Shown: positions 12,112 to 20,992 of the stretch, piece after piece | Position numbering within the stretch: position 1 is the stretch's first letter | How the letters are laid out: every line of letters starts with the position of its first letter | NCBI RefSeq assembly: GCF_004217315.1 | Contig: NZ_SGWR01000005.1 | Coordinates: 248,001-312,000 of the forward strand | Direction of reading: 5' to 3' | Source of the DNA: Corticibacter populi | GTDB taxonomy: Bacteria; Pseudomonadota; Gammaproteobacteria; Burkholderiales; Burkholderiaceae_C | Length of the DNA stretch: 64,000 bases | Translations under genes and position numbers: made by a program | Notes under the pieces: model-generated | Database searches by the model: none | What the model saw: the letters and a program-made list of their open reading frames with translations, nothing else | What the model was told of the DNA's origin: nothing

Positions 12112-12564
12112 ATGAATGACAAGCTGACGGCGGTGACCATCTACACCGATGGCGCCTGCAAGGGCAATCCCGGCGCGGGAGGCTGGGGCGCGGTGTTGCA
12201 GTCCGGTGGTTCCATCAAGGAGATCCATGGCGGTGAGCACGAGACGACCAACAACCGCATGGAGCTGCGTGCCGTGATCGAGGCGCTGCGGTTGCTCAAG
12301 CGGCCTTGCCGCATCACGCTGTACCTGGACAGCCAGTACGTGCGCAAAGGCATCACCGAGTGGATCCATGGCTGGAAGGCCAAGGGCTGGAAGACCGCCA
12401 GCAAGCAGCCGGTCAAGAATGCCGAGCTGTGGCGCGAGCTCGATGCGCTGGTGCAGCAGCAGGGACACCAGATCGACTGGCGCTGGGTCAAGGGCCATGC
12501 CGGCATTCCCGGCAATGAGCGGGCCGACGAGTTGGCCAATCTGGGTGTGCAGGAGCTGGCCTGA
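12112..12564 (+). CDS. rnhA: Ribonuclease HI
   Basis: A 150-aa enzyme that cuts the RNA strand of RNA-DNA hybrids. All four catalytic acids are visible: D in [15 protein letters not shown] in [10 protein letters not shown] in YLDSQYV and D in [10 protein letters not shown]. The length matches E. coli RnhA (155). The start is the ATG of [14 protein letters not shown]. It stands between the broken desaturase and metN, all rightward. Confidence 0.97.
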   Translation: MNDKLTAVTIYTDGACKGNPGAGGWGAVLQSGGSIKEIHGGEHETTNNRMELRAVIEALRLLKRPCRITLYLDSQYVRKGITEWIHGWKAKGWKTASKQPVKNAELWRELDALVQQQGHQIDWRWVKGHAGIPGNERADELANLGVQELA

Positions 12565-12596
12565 ACGCCGGCGGCATCGCAGGAATGTGGAGAACC

Positions 12597-13700
12597 ATGG
12601 GTTGCGACGACAACAATGACAATGGGGCAGTTGCACCGGGTCATGCCGCCGTGGTGTTCAAGAGCGTGGGCAAAACCTACCCGTCATCGGGCGGACCGGT
12701 GCATGCGCTGGCGGAGATCAGCCTGGAGGTGCCTGCAGGCAGCATATTCGGCATCATCGGACGCAGCGGCGCGGGCAAGTCGAGCCTGCTGCGCACCATC
12801 AACCGGTTGGAGAAACCCAGCAGCGGGCAGGTGATCGTCGACGGCGTGGACATTGGCACGCTGGGCGAGGCCGAACTCGTTGCGCTGCGCCGGCGCATCG
12901 GCATGATCTTCCAGCACTTCAACCTGCTCTCGGCCAAGACCGTGTACGAGAACGTGGCGCTGCCGCTGCAGGTGGCGGGAGTGCCTCGGGCCGAAGTCAC
13001 GCGGCGCGTGAACGAACTGCTGGCGCTGGTGGGCCTGCAGGACAAGCACCACGTGCGCCCGGCGCGTCTCTCGGGCGGGCAAAAGCAGCGCGTGGGCATT
13101 GCCCGTGCGCTCGCCACCGGCCCGGAGATCCTGCTGTGTGACGAAGCCACCTCGGCCTTGGACCCGGAGACCACGCAATCCATCCTGCAACTGCTGCGGG
13201 ACATCAACCGGCGTCTGGGCATCACGGTGATCCTGATCACCCACGAGATGAGCGTGATCAGGGAAATTGCGGACCAGGTGCTGGTGCTCGAACAAGGGCG
13301 CATTGCCGAGCTGGGCGCAGTCTGGAAGGTTTTCGGGGCACCGCAGCACGAGGCCACCAGGGCCTTGCTGGCGCCGCTGCAGCATGGCCTGCCCGATGAC
13401 CTGCAGACGCGGCTGGTCAAAGAGGCGCCACAGGCGGGGCGCTACGAACAGATCCTGCAGCTCTCCTACAGCGGCGAGGGCGGGCTGGAGCCCGACCTCG
13501 TGCGCATCGGCCAGGCGCTGCCTGGTGTGCGGCTGCTGCACGGCGGTGTCGACCGCATCCAGGGCCATGCGCACGGGCGCCTGTTGCTGGCCGTCGATGG
13601 CGCGGCGGTGCTGCCCGACCTTCACGCACTCACGCAAGGCGCGGGTGCCATTGCCCACCATATCGAGGTGCTCGGTTATGTCCCTGCCCATGCCGTTTGA
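12597..13700 (+). CDS. metN: Methionine ABC importer ATP-binding protein MetN
   Basis: A 367-aa ATPase of the D/L-methionine uptake system. It has Walker [11 protein letters not shown]-loop QHFNLL, signature LSGGQKQR, Walker [13 protein letters not shown] and switch His in ITHEMSVI. The C-terminal ~90 residues (from about [13 protein letters not shown]) match the position of the NIL domain that senses methionine. Of two ATGs, the one at 12597 has a GGAG five bases upstream. The one at 12585 lacks spacing for a ribosome site. It overlaps metI by 23 bp. No metQ binding-protein gene adjoins. Confidence 0.92.
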   Translation: MGCDDNNDNGAVAPGHAAVVFKSVGKTYPSSGGPVHALAEISLEVPAGSIFGIIGRSGAGKSSLLRTINRLEKPSSGQVIVDGVDIGTLGEAELVALRRRIGMIFQHFNLLSAKTVYENVALPLQVAGVPRAEVTRRVNELLALVGLQDKHHVRPARLSGGQKQRVGIARALATGPEILLCDEATSALDPETTQSILQLLRDINRRLGITVILITHEMSVIREIADQVLVLEQGRIAELGAVWKVFGAPQHEATRALLAPLQHGLPDDLQTRLVKEAPQAGRYEQILQLSYSGEGGLEPDLVRIGQALPGVRLLHGGVDRIQGHAHGRLLLAVDGAAVLPDLHALTQGAGAIAHHIEVLGYVPAHAV

Positions 13701-14352
13701 ACTCTCCATTCCTGCCATGCGCTATTGGCAGGCCCTGCTCGATACGCTGACCATGGTCGGCGCGTCGGCAGCCATCGCCTTCGTCTGTGGCATTCCATTG
13801 GCCATTGTGTTGATCGTCACAGCGCCGGGCGGCTTCCTCGAATCACCCAGGCTCAACCGCGTGGTCGGCTATGTCGTCAATGGATTCCGCGCGGTCCCCT
13901 TCATCGTGCTGCTGGTGGCGCTGATTCCTTTCACACGGCTGATCGTCGGCACGACGATCGGCGTGTGGGCGGCCATCGTGCCACTGGCGATCAGCGCCAC
14001 GCCGTTCTTTGCGCGGATTGCGGAGGTGAGCCTGCGCGAGGTTGATCCGGGCCTGATCGAGGCGGCGCAGGCGATGGGTTGCAAGAAGTGGCACATCATC
14101 CGCCACGTCTATCTGCCCGAGGCGCTGCCGGGGATCATCGGCGGCTTCACGATCACGCTGGTGGCGTTGATCAGCTCTTCGGCAATGGCCGGGGCCGTGG
14201 GTGCCGGCGGGCTTGGCGACCTGGCAATCCGCTACGGCTACCAGCGCTTTGACACGCAGGTGATGCTGATCGTCATCGTGCTGCTGGTGGCCATGGTCAC
14301 GCTGGTGCAGTTTGCCGGGGACCGCTACGTGCGCTGGCTCAAGAGCCGGTGA
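13678..14352 (+). CDS. metI: Methionine ABC importer permease MetI
   Basis: A 224-aa inner-membrane permease with five hydrophobic helices and the EAA loop that contacts the ATPase ([20 protein letters not shown]). Its start ATG at 13678 lies inside metN, with GAGGTG seven bases upstream, implying translational coupling. Length is usual for MetI. The binding protein must be encoded elsewhere. Confidence 0.93.
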   Translation: MSLPMPFELSIPAMRYWQALLDTLTMVGASAAIAFVCGIPLAIVLIVTAPGGFLESPRLNRVVGYVVNGFRAVPFIVLLVALIPFTRLIVGTTIGVWAAIVPLAISATPFFARIAEVSLREVDPGLIEAAQAMGCKKWHIIRHVYLPEALPGIIGGFTITLVALISSSAMAGAVGAGGLGDLAIRYGYQRFDTQVMLIVIVLLVAMVTLVQFAGDRYVRWLKSR

Positions 14353-14373
14353 TTGCCGGCAGGACACCCAGTC

Positions 14374-14391
14374 CTGAGAACAGGTTCTCAG
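14374..14391. repeat. Short GAACAGGTTC palindrome at converging gene ends
   Basis: CTGAGAAC, AG, GTTCTCAG: an 8-bp perfect inverted repeat with a 2-bp centre. It lies between metI and the convergent gene, whose TGA stop it contains. It shares the GAACxxGTTC core of the other dispersed palindromes. Confidence 0.55.
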
Positions 14392-14930
14392 ACTCCCGGT
14401 GGCAGCTTCGACGCCATCATGGCGCGGCGGTCGAATTTGCGGCCGTCGACGATGAAACTGCCATCGCCGATGGCATGGATGGCGCGGCGCTCCTTGCGCA
14501 AGGGATCGATATGCGCGGCCACGGCTTCAAGCACCACGATGCAGTAGGGCTCGATGATGTCTGTCACCAGGCACTCGATATTGGCCAGGCATTGACCAAT
14601 CAGCGGTGCCTTGACCTGGCGGCCCGGCTCCGAGTGCAGGTCGAATTGGACGAACTTGTCGGTATCCAGCCCCGAGCAGGTGCCGATGCCGACGACCGTA
14701 TCGAGCATGTCCACAGTGGGAATGGCAATGACACATTCGCGCTGCTGGCGCAGTGCGGCGAACGAATGGTTCCATGGCCCGGTGGTGATGGCGAACACCG
14801 GCGTGAAATCCATCACCATCGTCCACGAGATGGTCATGACGTTGGGCCGATGTCCGTCGTGCGTGGTGACCAGGACCACCGGGCCGGGCTCCAGCAGCGT
14901 GAAGGCTTGGGCAAGTGGCAGCGTTTGCAT
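14388..14930 (-). CDS. Flavin reductase-like domain protein
   Basis: A 180-aa protein of the flavin-reductase-like, FMN-binding split-barrel family (DIM6/NTAB type). The pattern near the N-terminus (PGPVVLVTTHDGHRPNVMTI) and the TGPWNHSFAALRQQRECVIA region are typical of FMN-binding members. It probably reduces a flavin or uses bound FMN with NAD(P)H. No partner monooxygenase adjoins, and it is distinct from the reductase at 40683-41204. Start at ATG 14930 (MQTLPLAQAF). Confidence 0.8.
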   Translation of the reverse strand: MQTLPLAQAFTLLEPGPVVLVTTHDGHRPNVMTISWTMVMDFTPVFAITTGPWNHSFAALRQQRECVIAIPTVDMLDTVVGIGTCSGLDTDKFVQFDLHSEPGRQVKAPLIGQCLANIECLVTDIIEPYCIVVLEAVAAHIDPLRKERRAIHAIGDGSFIVDGRKFDRRAMMASKLPPGV

Positions 14931-14975
14931 GCATGTCCCTCCAGACCGGAGGGCGCCCGGCCATAGCTGGTTATA

Positions 14976-15785
14976 TCACCGCTCTGGCATGACAGTGGCT
15001 GCGGCAGGCTCAGATGCCTCTTCGAGTCGCGACAGCCGCACCGTGCCGCGTACATTCAGCGGCTCGGTGAGCTGGTAGCCCACTCTGTGGAAGGTGCGCA
15101 GGGGAAGCTCCTCGCCAGTCTTGCGCCTTACCTTGCTGCGCAGCCGGCTGACGGAAACTTTCAGCGGCGTATGGCCGGTGTCATCTGGCAGCAGGCGCTC
15201 TTTCAGCCGAGCCCAGGTCGAGTGACGCAACAGCCGCTGTGCATGGCGCGCGGTGATATCCAGAATGCAGCATTCGAACGGGGTCAGGACGATGGTGGCG
15301 CCCGACGGGGCTCGCAACAGCTTCGCATCCAGATCAAGCTCCCAGGTGCCTGATGTCAATGCCGGCTCAGGCCGGGGATGCGTGACGGGCCTGTCACAGG
15401 CTCGCCATGATGCTTCTGCCGCACTCCACTGCAGGAAGCGGCGTGTCATCGCGAGTATGGTGGCGATGATTTCTTCTTCGCCAGCGTCACCGGGCAGGCA
15501 GACATCAGCGCCCGAGTACAGCATCCTGGCACGCGCGGCTACATCGTCCACACCGAGCATCACGACGCGCAGCCGCAGCGAGGCTTGCAGATGAAGGCAC
15601 AGTGAATGGATGTCCTCGCTCTGGCTCATCGAAGCGTGCAGTATCACGACGGCCGTGCCCGGACTTCCGCATTCGATCAGGAGATCCCGCCTGCTGGTGC
15701 ATGTGCGAACGCGCACGCCTACTTGCCTGAGCAAGTCAGGGAGGGCATCCAGCGCGCCGATGGCAATACCGGTCATGGTCTTCAT
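14976..15785 (-). CDS. Orphan OmpR-type winged-helix regulator with degenerate receiver
   Basis: 269 aa. The C-terminal third (WELDLDAKLLRAPSGATIVL through RTFHRVGYQL) is a Trans_reg_C winged-helix DNA-binding domain. The N-terminal ~115 residues look like a receiver fold, but the strand that should carry the phosphorylated Asp reads VVILHASM, with His at that place. Phosphorylation-dependent control is therefore doubtful. No sensor kinase adjoins. The start is uncertain: the frame is open to 15998, and ATG 15785 (MKTMTGIAIG) begins the domain, while sequence further upstream is AT-rich and unlike coding. Confidence 0.75.
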   Translation of the reverse strand: MKTMTGIAIGALDALPDLLRQVGVRVRTCTSRRDLLIECGSPGTAVVILHASMSQSEDIHSLCLHLQASLRLRVVMLGVDDVAARARMLYSGADVCLPGDAGEEEIIATILAMTRRFLQWSAAEASWRACDRPVTHPRPEPALTSGTWELDLDAKLLRAPSGATIVLTPFECCILDITARHAQRLLRHSTWARLKERLLPDDTGHTPLKVSVSRLRSKVRRKTGEELPLRTFHRVGYQLTEPLNVRGTVRLSRLEEASEPAAATVMPER

Positions 15786-16369
15786 GGTCAGTACCACTGG
15801 CTCGGTGATCGGTGCTCTGGAGATACTGGAGTTCAGGCGAAGCGGCATGTCGGAAGAAGTGGAAGGCGATTCTAGTCGCGAGCAGAAAAACTGTCTTGTT
15901 CGTGGAAGCTTTCGAGAATCGTGATTTATGTATTGTTTGTATCGTCCTGAAATGACGGCACTGCTTTGGTCATTACGGCCATGCTGAATGGTTGACAATC
16001 GAAGGACAAAATTCTCTTTGAACTTCTGTTGTAAGTATCTGATACGCGTTGCCTTGCCAACGGTTCGTCACTGGAACTTATAAACATTACTCCTGCGCAA
16101 TGGCTAACAGAATGCGTGGAGGCATAGGTGCGCGCATGCAAAAGACGAGCCAGGTTGATGGCATATACATTTTGATACGCGATATTCGTGATTACTTTGG
16201 ATGCTTCTGATCGCTGCGCACCCTTTCTCGGGGCGCCGCTGACGGTATGGCGTCAGCTGTGCTGTTTTCAAATCAACAGCTTGTCTCACCCGGGGCAATG
16301 CTGGTTTCGGGCCGACACGCGTAACTGGTCCATTCTCCGGGCAGTCAAGCTCGTTCGAAAGTCCTGGAG
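15786..16369. other. AT-rich gene-free region left of the IS remnant
   Basis: Visibly lower in GC than its surroundings, with no convincing coding frame on either strand. It may be acquired or eroded DNA, and includes the regulator's promoter region. Confidence 0.45.
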
Positions 16370-17316
16370 TGACCCTGTCCCATGATTTCGAACCGTTCGG
16401 TAGCAGAACGACCGGCATGATTGAAGGCCCGGATCGGGCCAGGAGCATGTCATGAGGAAGAGCATGTTCACTGAGGATCAGATGGCCTTTGCGCCCAAGC
16501 AGGCGGAACTGGGCATCAGCGTCGAGGAGGTGTGCCGCAAGATGGGCATCAGCGATGCACCTTCTATGTGTGGCGCAAGAAGTACGCGGGCGTGGGGCCA
16601 TCGGAGCTGCGTCGGCTGCGCCAGTTCGAAGAAGAGAAGCGCAAGCTCAAGCAGATCGTGGCCGACCTGAGCCTGGACAAGGCGATGCTGCAGGCGGTGG
16701 TCGAAAAAAGCTTTGAGGCCTTCGCAGCGCCTGGCGTTGGTGCCCGAATTGATGCAGCGTTTCGGATGCAACGAGATCTGGAGCATGGATTTCGTGGCCG
16801 ACGCGCTGTTCGACGGGCGCAAGCTGCGCATGTTGACGGTTGTTGAGCTGTACACGCGCGAGTGCCTGGCCATTGATGTCGGGCAGAGCCTCAAAGGGGA
16901 AGATGTCGTGAGAACACTCAATGCGATCGCGGCTCAGCGCGGCTTGCCGGCTACGATCAGGACCGACAGCGGCAACGAATTCATCTCCAGGGTGATGGAC
17001 AGATGAGCCTATGAGCGTGGTGTGGAGCTCGACTTCAGCCGACCGGGCAGGCCGACCGACAACGCGGCTGTGGAGAGCTTCAATGGCCGGTTGCGCCAGG
17101 AGTGCCTGAATGCACATTGGTTCTTGTCATTGGCCGATGCGCAGGCCAAGATCGGGGTTTGGCGCAGGGACTACAACGAGAGTCGCCCCCACTCTGCGCT
17201 GAGGTGGGCGACACCTGCCGAATTCGCCCGCCGTTGCTGCCTGCAGACAGCAACGGCGATATCAGAGGAGCAGGAAGTTTCTACTTCAGGGCGGTACTGA
17301 GTCGGGTACAGGGTCA
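16370..17316 (+). mobile_element. Defective IS3-family (IS407-like) insertion sequence
   Basis: The ends form an inverted repeat: TGACCCTGTCCC at 16370 and, on the other strand from 17316, TGACCCTGTACCC. At about 947 bp it is shorter than usual for this group because the middle is deleted. No direct target duplication is apparent (GGAG on the left, GCAC on the right), as expected for an old or rearranged copy. It contains only the transposase pseudogene. Confidence 0.85.
16452..17300 (+). pseudogene. IS3-family transposase (orfA/orfB), multiply broken
   Basis: OrfA starts MRKSMFTEDQM and the helix-turn-helix region runs to GISDA. One base is then missing near 16558 and the protein continues in another frame (TFYVWRKKYAGVGPSELRRL). 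The orfA C-terminus (DKAMLQAVVEKS) then joins orfB at RPSQRLALVPELMQRFGCNE, skipping the orfB N-terminus. The DDE core is present (WSMDFVADAL, RTDSGNEF, NAAVESFNGRLRQEC), but a TGA at 17004-17006 replaces a Trp just after MDR. A frameshift, an internal deletion and a nonsense codon make it inactive. Confidence 0.9.
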
Positions 17317-17635
17317 GCACCGGCCGGCATCGTTTCGATGAGTGGTCCATGGAGATGTGTCGATATGACCGAAAGCCGGATGCCTTCCATGGATGCGTGG
17401 ATTTTGGTGGTGTGCCACATATTGCGCCGCGTGGATGTGGGTTTGTGGTCTCGGGCGCGGGCGTTTCGGGAAAATGCGTTACGATTCCGCGTCGCAGTGA
17501 ACATGCCCGACTGGTGGGCATGTACCCAGGTGTTCTTGTCCTCTGAGAAGGGGATCTTGCCGCCATCAGGCCTTGCTCTGTGATTGCGGTGATTGCTCGC
17601 CGAGCGTGGGGCTGCCAACGGTGAATGAGAGAGGC
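17317..17635. other. Leader region of the ibrA-like operon
   Basis: 319 bp without a gene. It contains an inverted repeat ACATGCCC (17501-17508) / GGGCATGT (17516-17523) with a 7-nt loop, about 115 bp before the ibrA-like start. This could be an operator or leader hairpin. No consensus promoter could be fixed. Confidence 0.5.
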
Positions 17636-18859
17636 ATGGTCGATAAACATCATTGCGACAGCAATGTCCTTGAAGCCGCTAGAAAGCGGATTCGACTGGC
17701 TTTCAAGCACTTCGACCGGGTCTGCGTGGCGTTCTCAGGCGGCAAGGACAGTTCTGTCACGCTGCATCTGGCGCTGGAGGTGGCGCGAGAGCTCGGCAAG
17801 GGGCCCGTGCATGCGTTGTTCATCGATCTGGAGGGCCAGTATCGCAGCACGATCGACCATGTGCGCGAGATGTTCGGCCGTGAAGATGTCCGTCCATGGT
17901 GGATTTGCCTGCCGATCAATCTGCGCAATGCCTCCAGTCTGCAGGAGCCGTACTGGTGTGCCTGGGAGCCTGGAAGGGAGACGGATTGGGTTCGGCCCAT
18001 GCCGGAGCATCCGGCAGTCATCAGCGACCAGGGTTTTTTCCCGTTCTACCGCTATCGGATGGAGTTTGAGGAGTTCGTGCCGGCTTTCAACGAATGGATG
18101 GCGGCAGATGTGTCGACAGCGTTCCTGGTAGGCATCCGCTCGGATGAATCGCTCAGCCGTTATCTGGCTGTCAAACCGCGCCAGAGCGGCAAGAAGCGGG
18201 CCTGGACGGCGCCTGGTTCGCAAATCCCGATTCCATGGAGCTCGCGCGATCCGCGAGGCCGTGCCGTCAGCTTTTTCCCGATCTACGACTGGAAGTTTGC
18301 CGATCTGTGGCGCTATGTGGCGGAACATGGTCATGCATACAACCGTCTCTATGATCACATGTACCGTGCCGGCGTGCCGTTCTCGCAGATGCGCATCTGC
18401 CAGCCCTATGGGGATGACCAGCGCAAGGGACTGGATTTGTTCCACCGGCTGGAGCCGGATACGTGGTTTCGCGTCGTGAGCCGGGTCGCTGGCGCGAACT
18501 ATGGCGCGCGCTACAGCCGCCAGCGCTTCCTGGGATACCGGGGCGGATTGGGTTTGCCTGCCACGTTCTCGAGCTGGCAGCAGTACAGCCAGTTCCTGCT
18601 GCAAAGCATGCCAGAGCAGGTACGCGAGGTGTACCGCCGTCGCATCGATGTGTTCATCCGCTGGTGGGAACAGCATGGGTATCCACTGGCACAGTGGCCC
18701 GATGCAGGAATTCCGGAGCTGGAGAACCGCAAGCAGCAGCCCTCGTGGCGGCGTGTTGCGACGTCGCTGCTCAAGCAGGATATGGCCCGGTCGCTGTCGT
18801 TCGGCTATGCCAGGCGTGACACGCGAGCATTGGCGTTTTCCCGTGATTGCGTTGCATGA
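17636..18859 (+). CDS. IbrA-like PAPS-reductase-fold protein (DUF3440)
   Basis: 407 aa. The N-terminal part has the ATP-pyrophosphatase P-loop CVAFSGGKDSSVTLHLALEV (SGGKDS), the signature shared by PAPS reductases, DndC and related thiolation enzymes. FPIYDWKFADLWRYV is a second conserved family block. The whole resembles IbrA/YbdN of E. coli, whose partner IbrB is encoded two genes on. Start ATG 17636 is preceded by GAGAGG. The biochemical reaction of IbrA proteins is not established. In E. coli, ibrAB affects expression of immunoglobulin-binding eib genes. The operon sits right after a dead IS and before unrelated genes, which suggests transfer. Confidence 0.85.
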   Translation: MVDKHHCDSNVLEAARKRIRLAFKHFDRVCVAFSGGKDSSVTLHLALEVARELGKGPVHALFIDLEGQYRSTIDHVREMFGREDVRPWWICLPINLRNASSLQEPYWCAWEPGRETDWVRPMPEHPAVISDQGFFPFYRYRMEFEEFVPAFNEWMAADVSTAFLVGIRSDESLSRYLAVKPRQSGKKRAWTAPGSQIPIPWSSRDPRGRAVSFFPIYDWKFADLWRYVAEHGHAYNRLYDHMYRAGVPFSQMRICQPYGDDQRKGLDLFHRLEPDTWFRVVSRVAGANYGARYSRQRFLGYRGGLGLPATFSSWQQYSQFLLQSMPEQVREVYRRRIDVFIRWWEQHGYPLAQWPDAGIPELENRKQQPSWRRVATSLLKQDMARSLSFGYARRDTRALAFSRDCVA

Positions 18860-18889
18860 GACAAAAAATGTGAGACAAACGTGAGGCAA

Positions 18890-19321
18890 ATGGACGCGCT
18901 GGAAATTGTGGAGTGGCGCTCGTTCGATGACGAGAGCACCTTTTTCGCCGCCATGGGGCGGTTCTTTGCCAGCCCGATGGTGCGGCGCGAATGTGGCGGC
19001 TACCCGCTCAACGATGGGCCCTTCTACCGGTGGTTCATACTGCGTTCTCGCCATGATCGGCGAGTATTGGGGTTCATCAGTGTGGAGCGGCAGGAGAAGG
19101 TACTGCACCTGCGGCAAGGCTATGTGCGTGCCGAGGTTCGTGGCATCGGACTGTTTCGCGAACTGTTGACGCAAGCGCTGGCCCATGCCGACTCGGCAGG
19201 CCTGGATTGTTCGACCCGGGTTCAGTGCGCCAGTGCGCCATTCTTGGAAAAATACGGTTTTGTTATCAAAACCACCCGGGGTGAATGGATCACCATGTAC
19301 AGGAGCAACAAGAATGCCTGA
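18890..19321 (+). CDS. GNAT-family acetyltransferase-like protein
   Basis: 143 aa with the GNAT core: a central beta strand (VLGFISVERQEKVLHLRQGYV), the RGIGLFRELL segment at the acetyl-CoA pyrophosphate loop (family Q/RxxGxG/A), and a C-terminal APFLEKYGFV strand-helix typical of N-acetyltransferases. The ATG at 18890 has GAGG four bases upstream. A GTG at 18881 is possible. Its end overlaps the next gene by 8 bp, so the three genes are translationally linked. The acceptor is unknown. Co-location between IbrA-like and IbrB-like genes suggests a shared target. Confidence 0.8.
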   Translation: MDALEIVEWRSFDDESTFFAAMGRFFASPMVRRECGGYPLNDGPFYRWFILRSRHDRRVLGFISVERQEKVLHLRQGYVRAEVRGIGLFRELLTQALAHADSAGLDCSTRVQCASAPFLEKYGFVIKTTRGEWITMYRSNKNA

Positions 19322-19949
19322 AGTCGCACAACTCGCCCGCCGTGCCGAAGACCTGTTTCGTGAACTGGATGCATTGCCGGTCGACCGGCGCATCGATGCC
19401 ATCAACCGAATTCGCCGAAAGCTGCGTGATCACAGCCCCTTCATGCGAGAACCGGTGGATTGCGTGCAATGGGTCCCTGCGGAGCAGGTCGAGGGCAATG
19501 CGTACAACCCGAACACGGTGGCGCCGCCGGAGATGCGGCTGTTGGAGCTGTCCATTGAGGCGGATGGCTTTACCCAGCCCATCGTGGTGCATCCGGGCGA
19601 TGCGCAGCAATACGAGGTGGTGGATGGTTTCCACCGGCAGCGGGTGGGCAAGAAGTCCCGCCGTATCCGTCAGCGCCTGCAGGGCTATCTGCCGGTGGTG
19701 GCGATACAGCCTGAGCGCAGCGACCTGCGGGACCGAATTGCGTCAACCATCCGGCACAACCGCGCGCGAGGCGTGCATGGTGTATTGCCGATGACGGACG
19801 TGGTAGTCAGGCTGCTGCAGTCCGGCTGGAGCGAACAGGAGGTGGTCCGCCAATTGGGAATGGACGAGGATGAGGTGCTGCGCTTCAAGCAGGTCTCCGG
19901 CCTGCCGGAGCTGTTTCGCCACCATGTCTATTCGTCATCGTGGGAGTGA
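19314..19949 (+). CDS. IbrB-like ParB/sulfiredoxin-fold protein
   Basis: 211 aa. The ParB N-terminal fold is recognisable: the residues VQWVPAEQVEGNAYNPN lead into LLELSIEADGFTQPIVVHPG and YEVVDGFHRQRVGKK, where the family has a G-x-HR motif. A helix-turn-helix-like stretch follows (SGWSEQEVVRQLGMDEDEVL). This arrangement matches IbrB/YbdM of E. coli. ATG 19314 has AGGAG eight bases upstream and overlaps the GNAT stop. ParB-fold proteins may bind DNA, hydrolyse nucleotides or act as nucleases, and which applies here is not shown by the sequence. Confidence 0.82.
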   Translation: MPEVAQLARRAEDLFRELDALPVDRRIDAINRIRRKLRDHSPFMREPVDCVQWVPAEQVEGNAYNPNTVAPPEMRLLELSIEADGFTQPIVVHPGDAQQYEVVDGFHRQRVGKKSRRIRQRLQGYLPVVAIQPERSDLRDRIASTIRHNRARGVHGVLPMTDVVVRLLQSGWSEQEVVRQLGMDEDEVLRFKQVSGLPELFRHHVYSSSWE

Positions 19950-20099
19950 TCAGCCCCAGTCAATCTTTGCCAGGACCTGCTCGCAGCTGGCGCGCTGCGA
20001 ATGGTTTCACGTTGGAGTTCGGCCCGCCTGCCGCCGCAGGAGGCGGTGGCGAGAGCCAGTGGGGCTGTTCAGCGCAGTTTCTGGCAGCGGGCTGGCCGA
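19950..20099. other. Convergent spacer between ibrB-like and encapsulin genes
   Basis: 150 bp where two operons meet tail to tail. A TCGCAGC / GCTGCGA-like hairpin near 19980-20001 could terminate transcription, but no T run follows. Confidence 0.4.
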
Positions 20100-20909
20100 T
20101 CAGGCCTTGGGCAGGATGGCCACGGCCGCCTCGGCGGTGAGCAGGCGGAACGTGAGTGTCTCTTCCAGGTAGAGTTTGACACTGACGTCGTTGTGACTGA
20201 GGTAGCCGATCGAGAGGTCGCGCCCGAGGTGCAGCTCGAAGTCACCGCCGCGAGTGGAGAGCACGTAGGCTCCTTCAATTGCCGGGGCCCAGATGATGTT
20301 GTCGCTTCCGACCAGGCGCTGGATGTGGTTGAGTACCGGATAGCCCTTGTCGTTGGCTTCCTGCAGCGCGGTGTAGGCGTTGGCACCCAGCACGGTCACG
20401 TAGGGGCCATCCACGCCCACCAGCTTGAGCTGCTTGAGCGCGGCGGCGATCACGTCGGGGTAGTCGATGGCAGCCTCGGGCAGGTTCAGCGCCGGGTTGG
20501 AGCTGCCTTCGCGGATGCCCTCGATACCGGCGGCGCCGTAGCCGAGGAAGATGGCGCGGTCTTCGGCGTAGGCCAGTTGTTCTGCGGCATCCTTGGCGGG
20601 TTGCCAGTCGGAGTCGTCGGCACCGCGTTCGACGTCGTCGATGGCCTCGCGCGAGAGCTCGAATGGCACGCGCAGCTCCACCAGCGGCATGACGATGCGC
20701 TGGCGCGCGAGCACGCCGTCCTGTGGCGGTGTCAGCGTGCTCAGGTGGCCGGTGCCGATGGCCGAGCATTTGCCGCCGGCTTCGGCCACCTTCACGTCCA
20801 CGGCGCGGCGGCCGGCGAGGTTGCGGCGGAAGGTGCGCGCCACTTCCTCTTCGATCTGCGCCCAGGCGCTGGCGGAAATGGGGGCTAGTTCACGGTGGAG
20901 ATTGTTCAT
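20100..20909 (-). CDS. Encapsulin shell protein (family 1, linocin M18-like)
   Basis: A 269-aa shell protein with the HK97 phage-capsid fold that self-assembles into a protein nanocompartment. The N-terminus MNNLHRELAPISASAWAQIE, the RRAVDVKVAEAGG segment and the C-terminal FELHLGRDLSIGYLSHNDVS and LTFRLLTAEAAVAI blocks are those of DyP-associated encapsulins. ATG 20909 has AGGAG at good spacing. An upstream in-frame extension to 20996 is unlikely. It lies 83 bp after the DyP peroxidase gene, which carries a loading peptide, so the pair forms one packaging system. Confidence 0.95.
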   Translation of the reverse strand: MNNLHRELAPISASAWAQIEEEVARTFRRNLAGRRAVDVKVAEAGGKCSAIGTGHLSTLTPPQDGVLARQRIVMPLVELRVPFELSREAIDDVERGADDSDWQPAKDAAEQLAYAEDRAIFLGYGAAGIEGIREGSSNPALNLPEAAIDYPDVIAAALKQLKLVGVDGPYVTVLGANAYTALQEANDKGYPVLNHIQRLVGSDNIIWAPAIEGAYVLSTRGGDFELHLGRDLSIGYLSHNDVSVKLYLEETLTFRLLTAEAAVAILPKA

Positions 20910-20992
20910 GTGGGTGCTCCTGACGGGGAATGATGGGAGGATTTGAGTGATGAATGCTGGTGGATCGCCAGAGGCATGTTGCGGGCCGGCCG

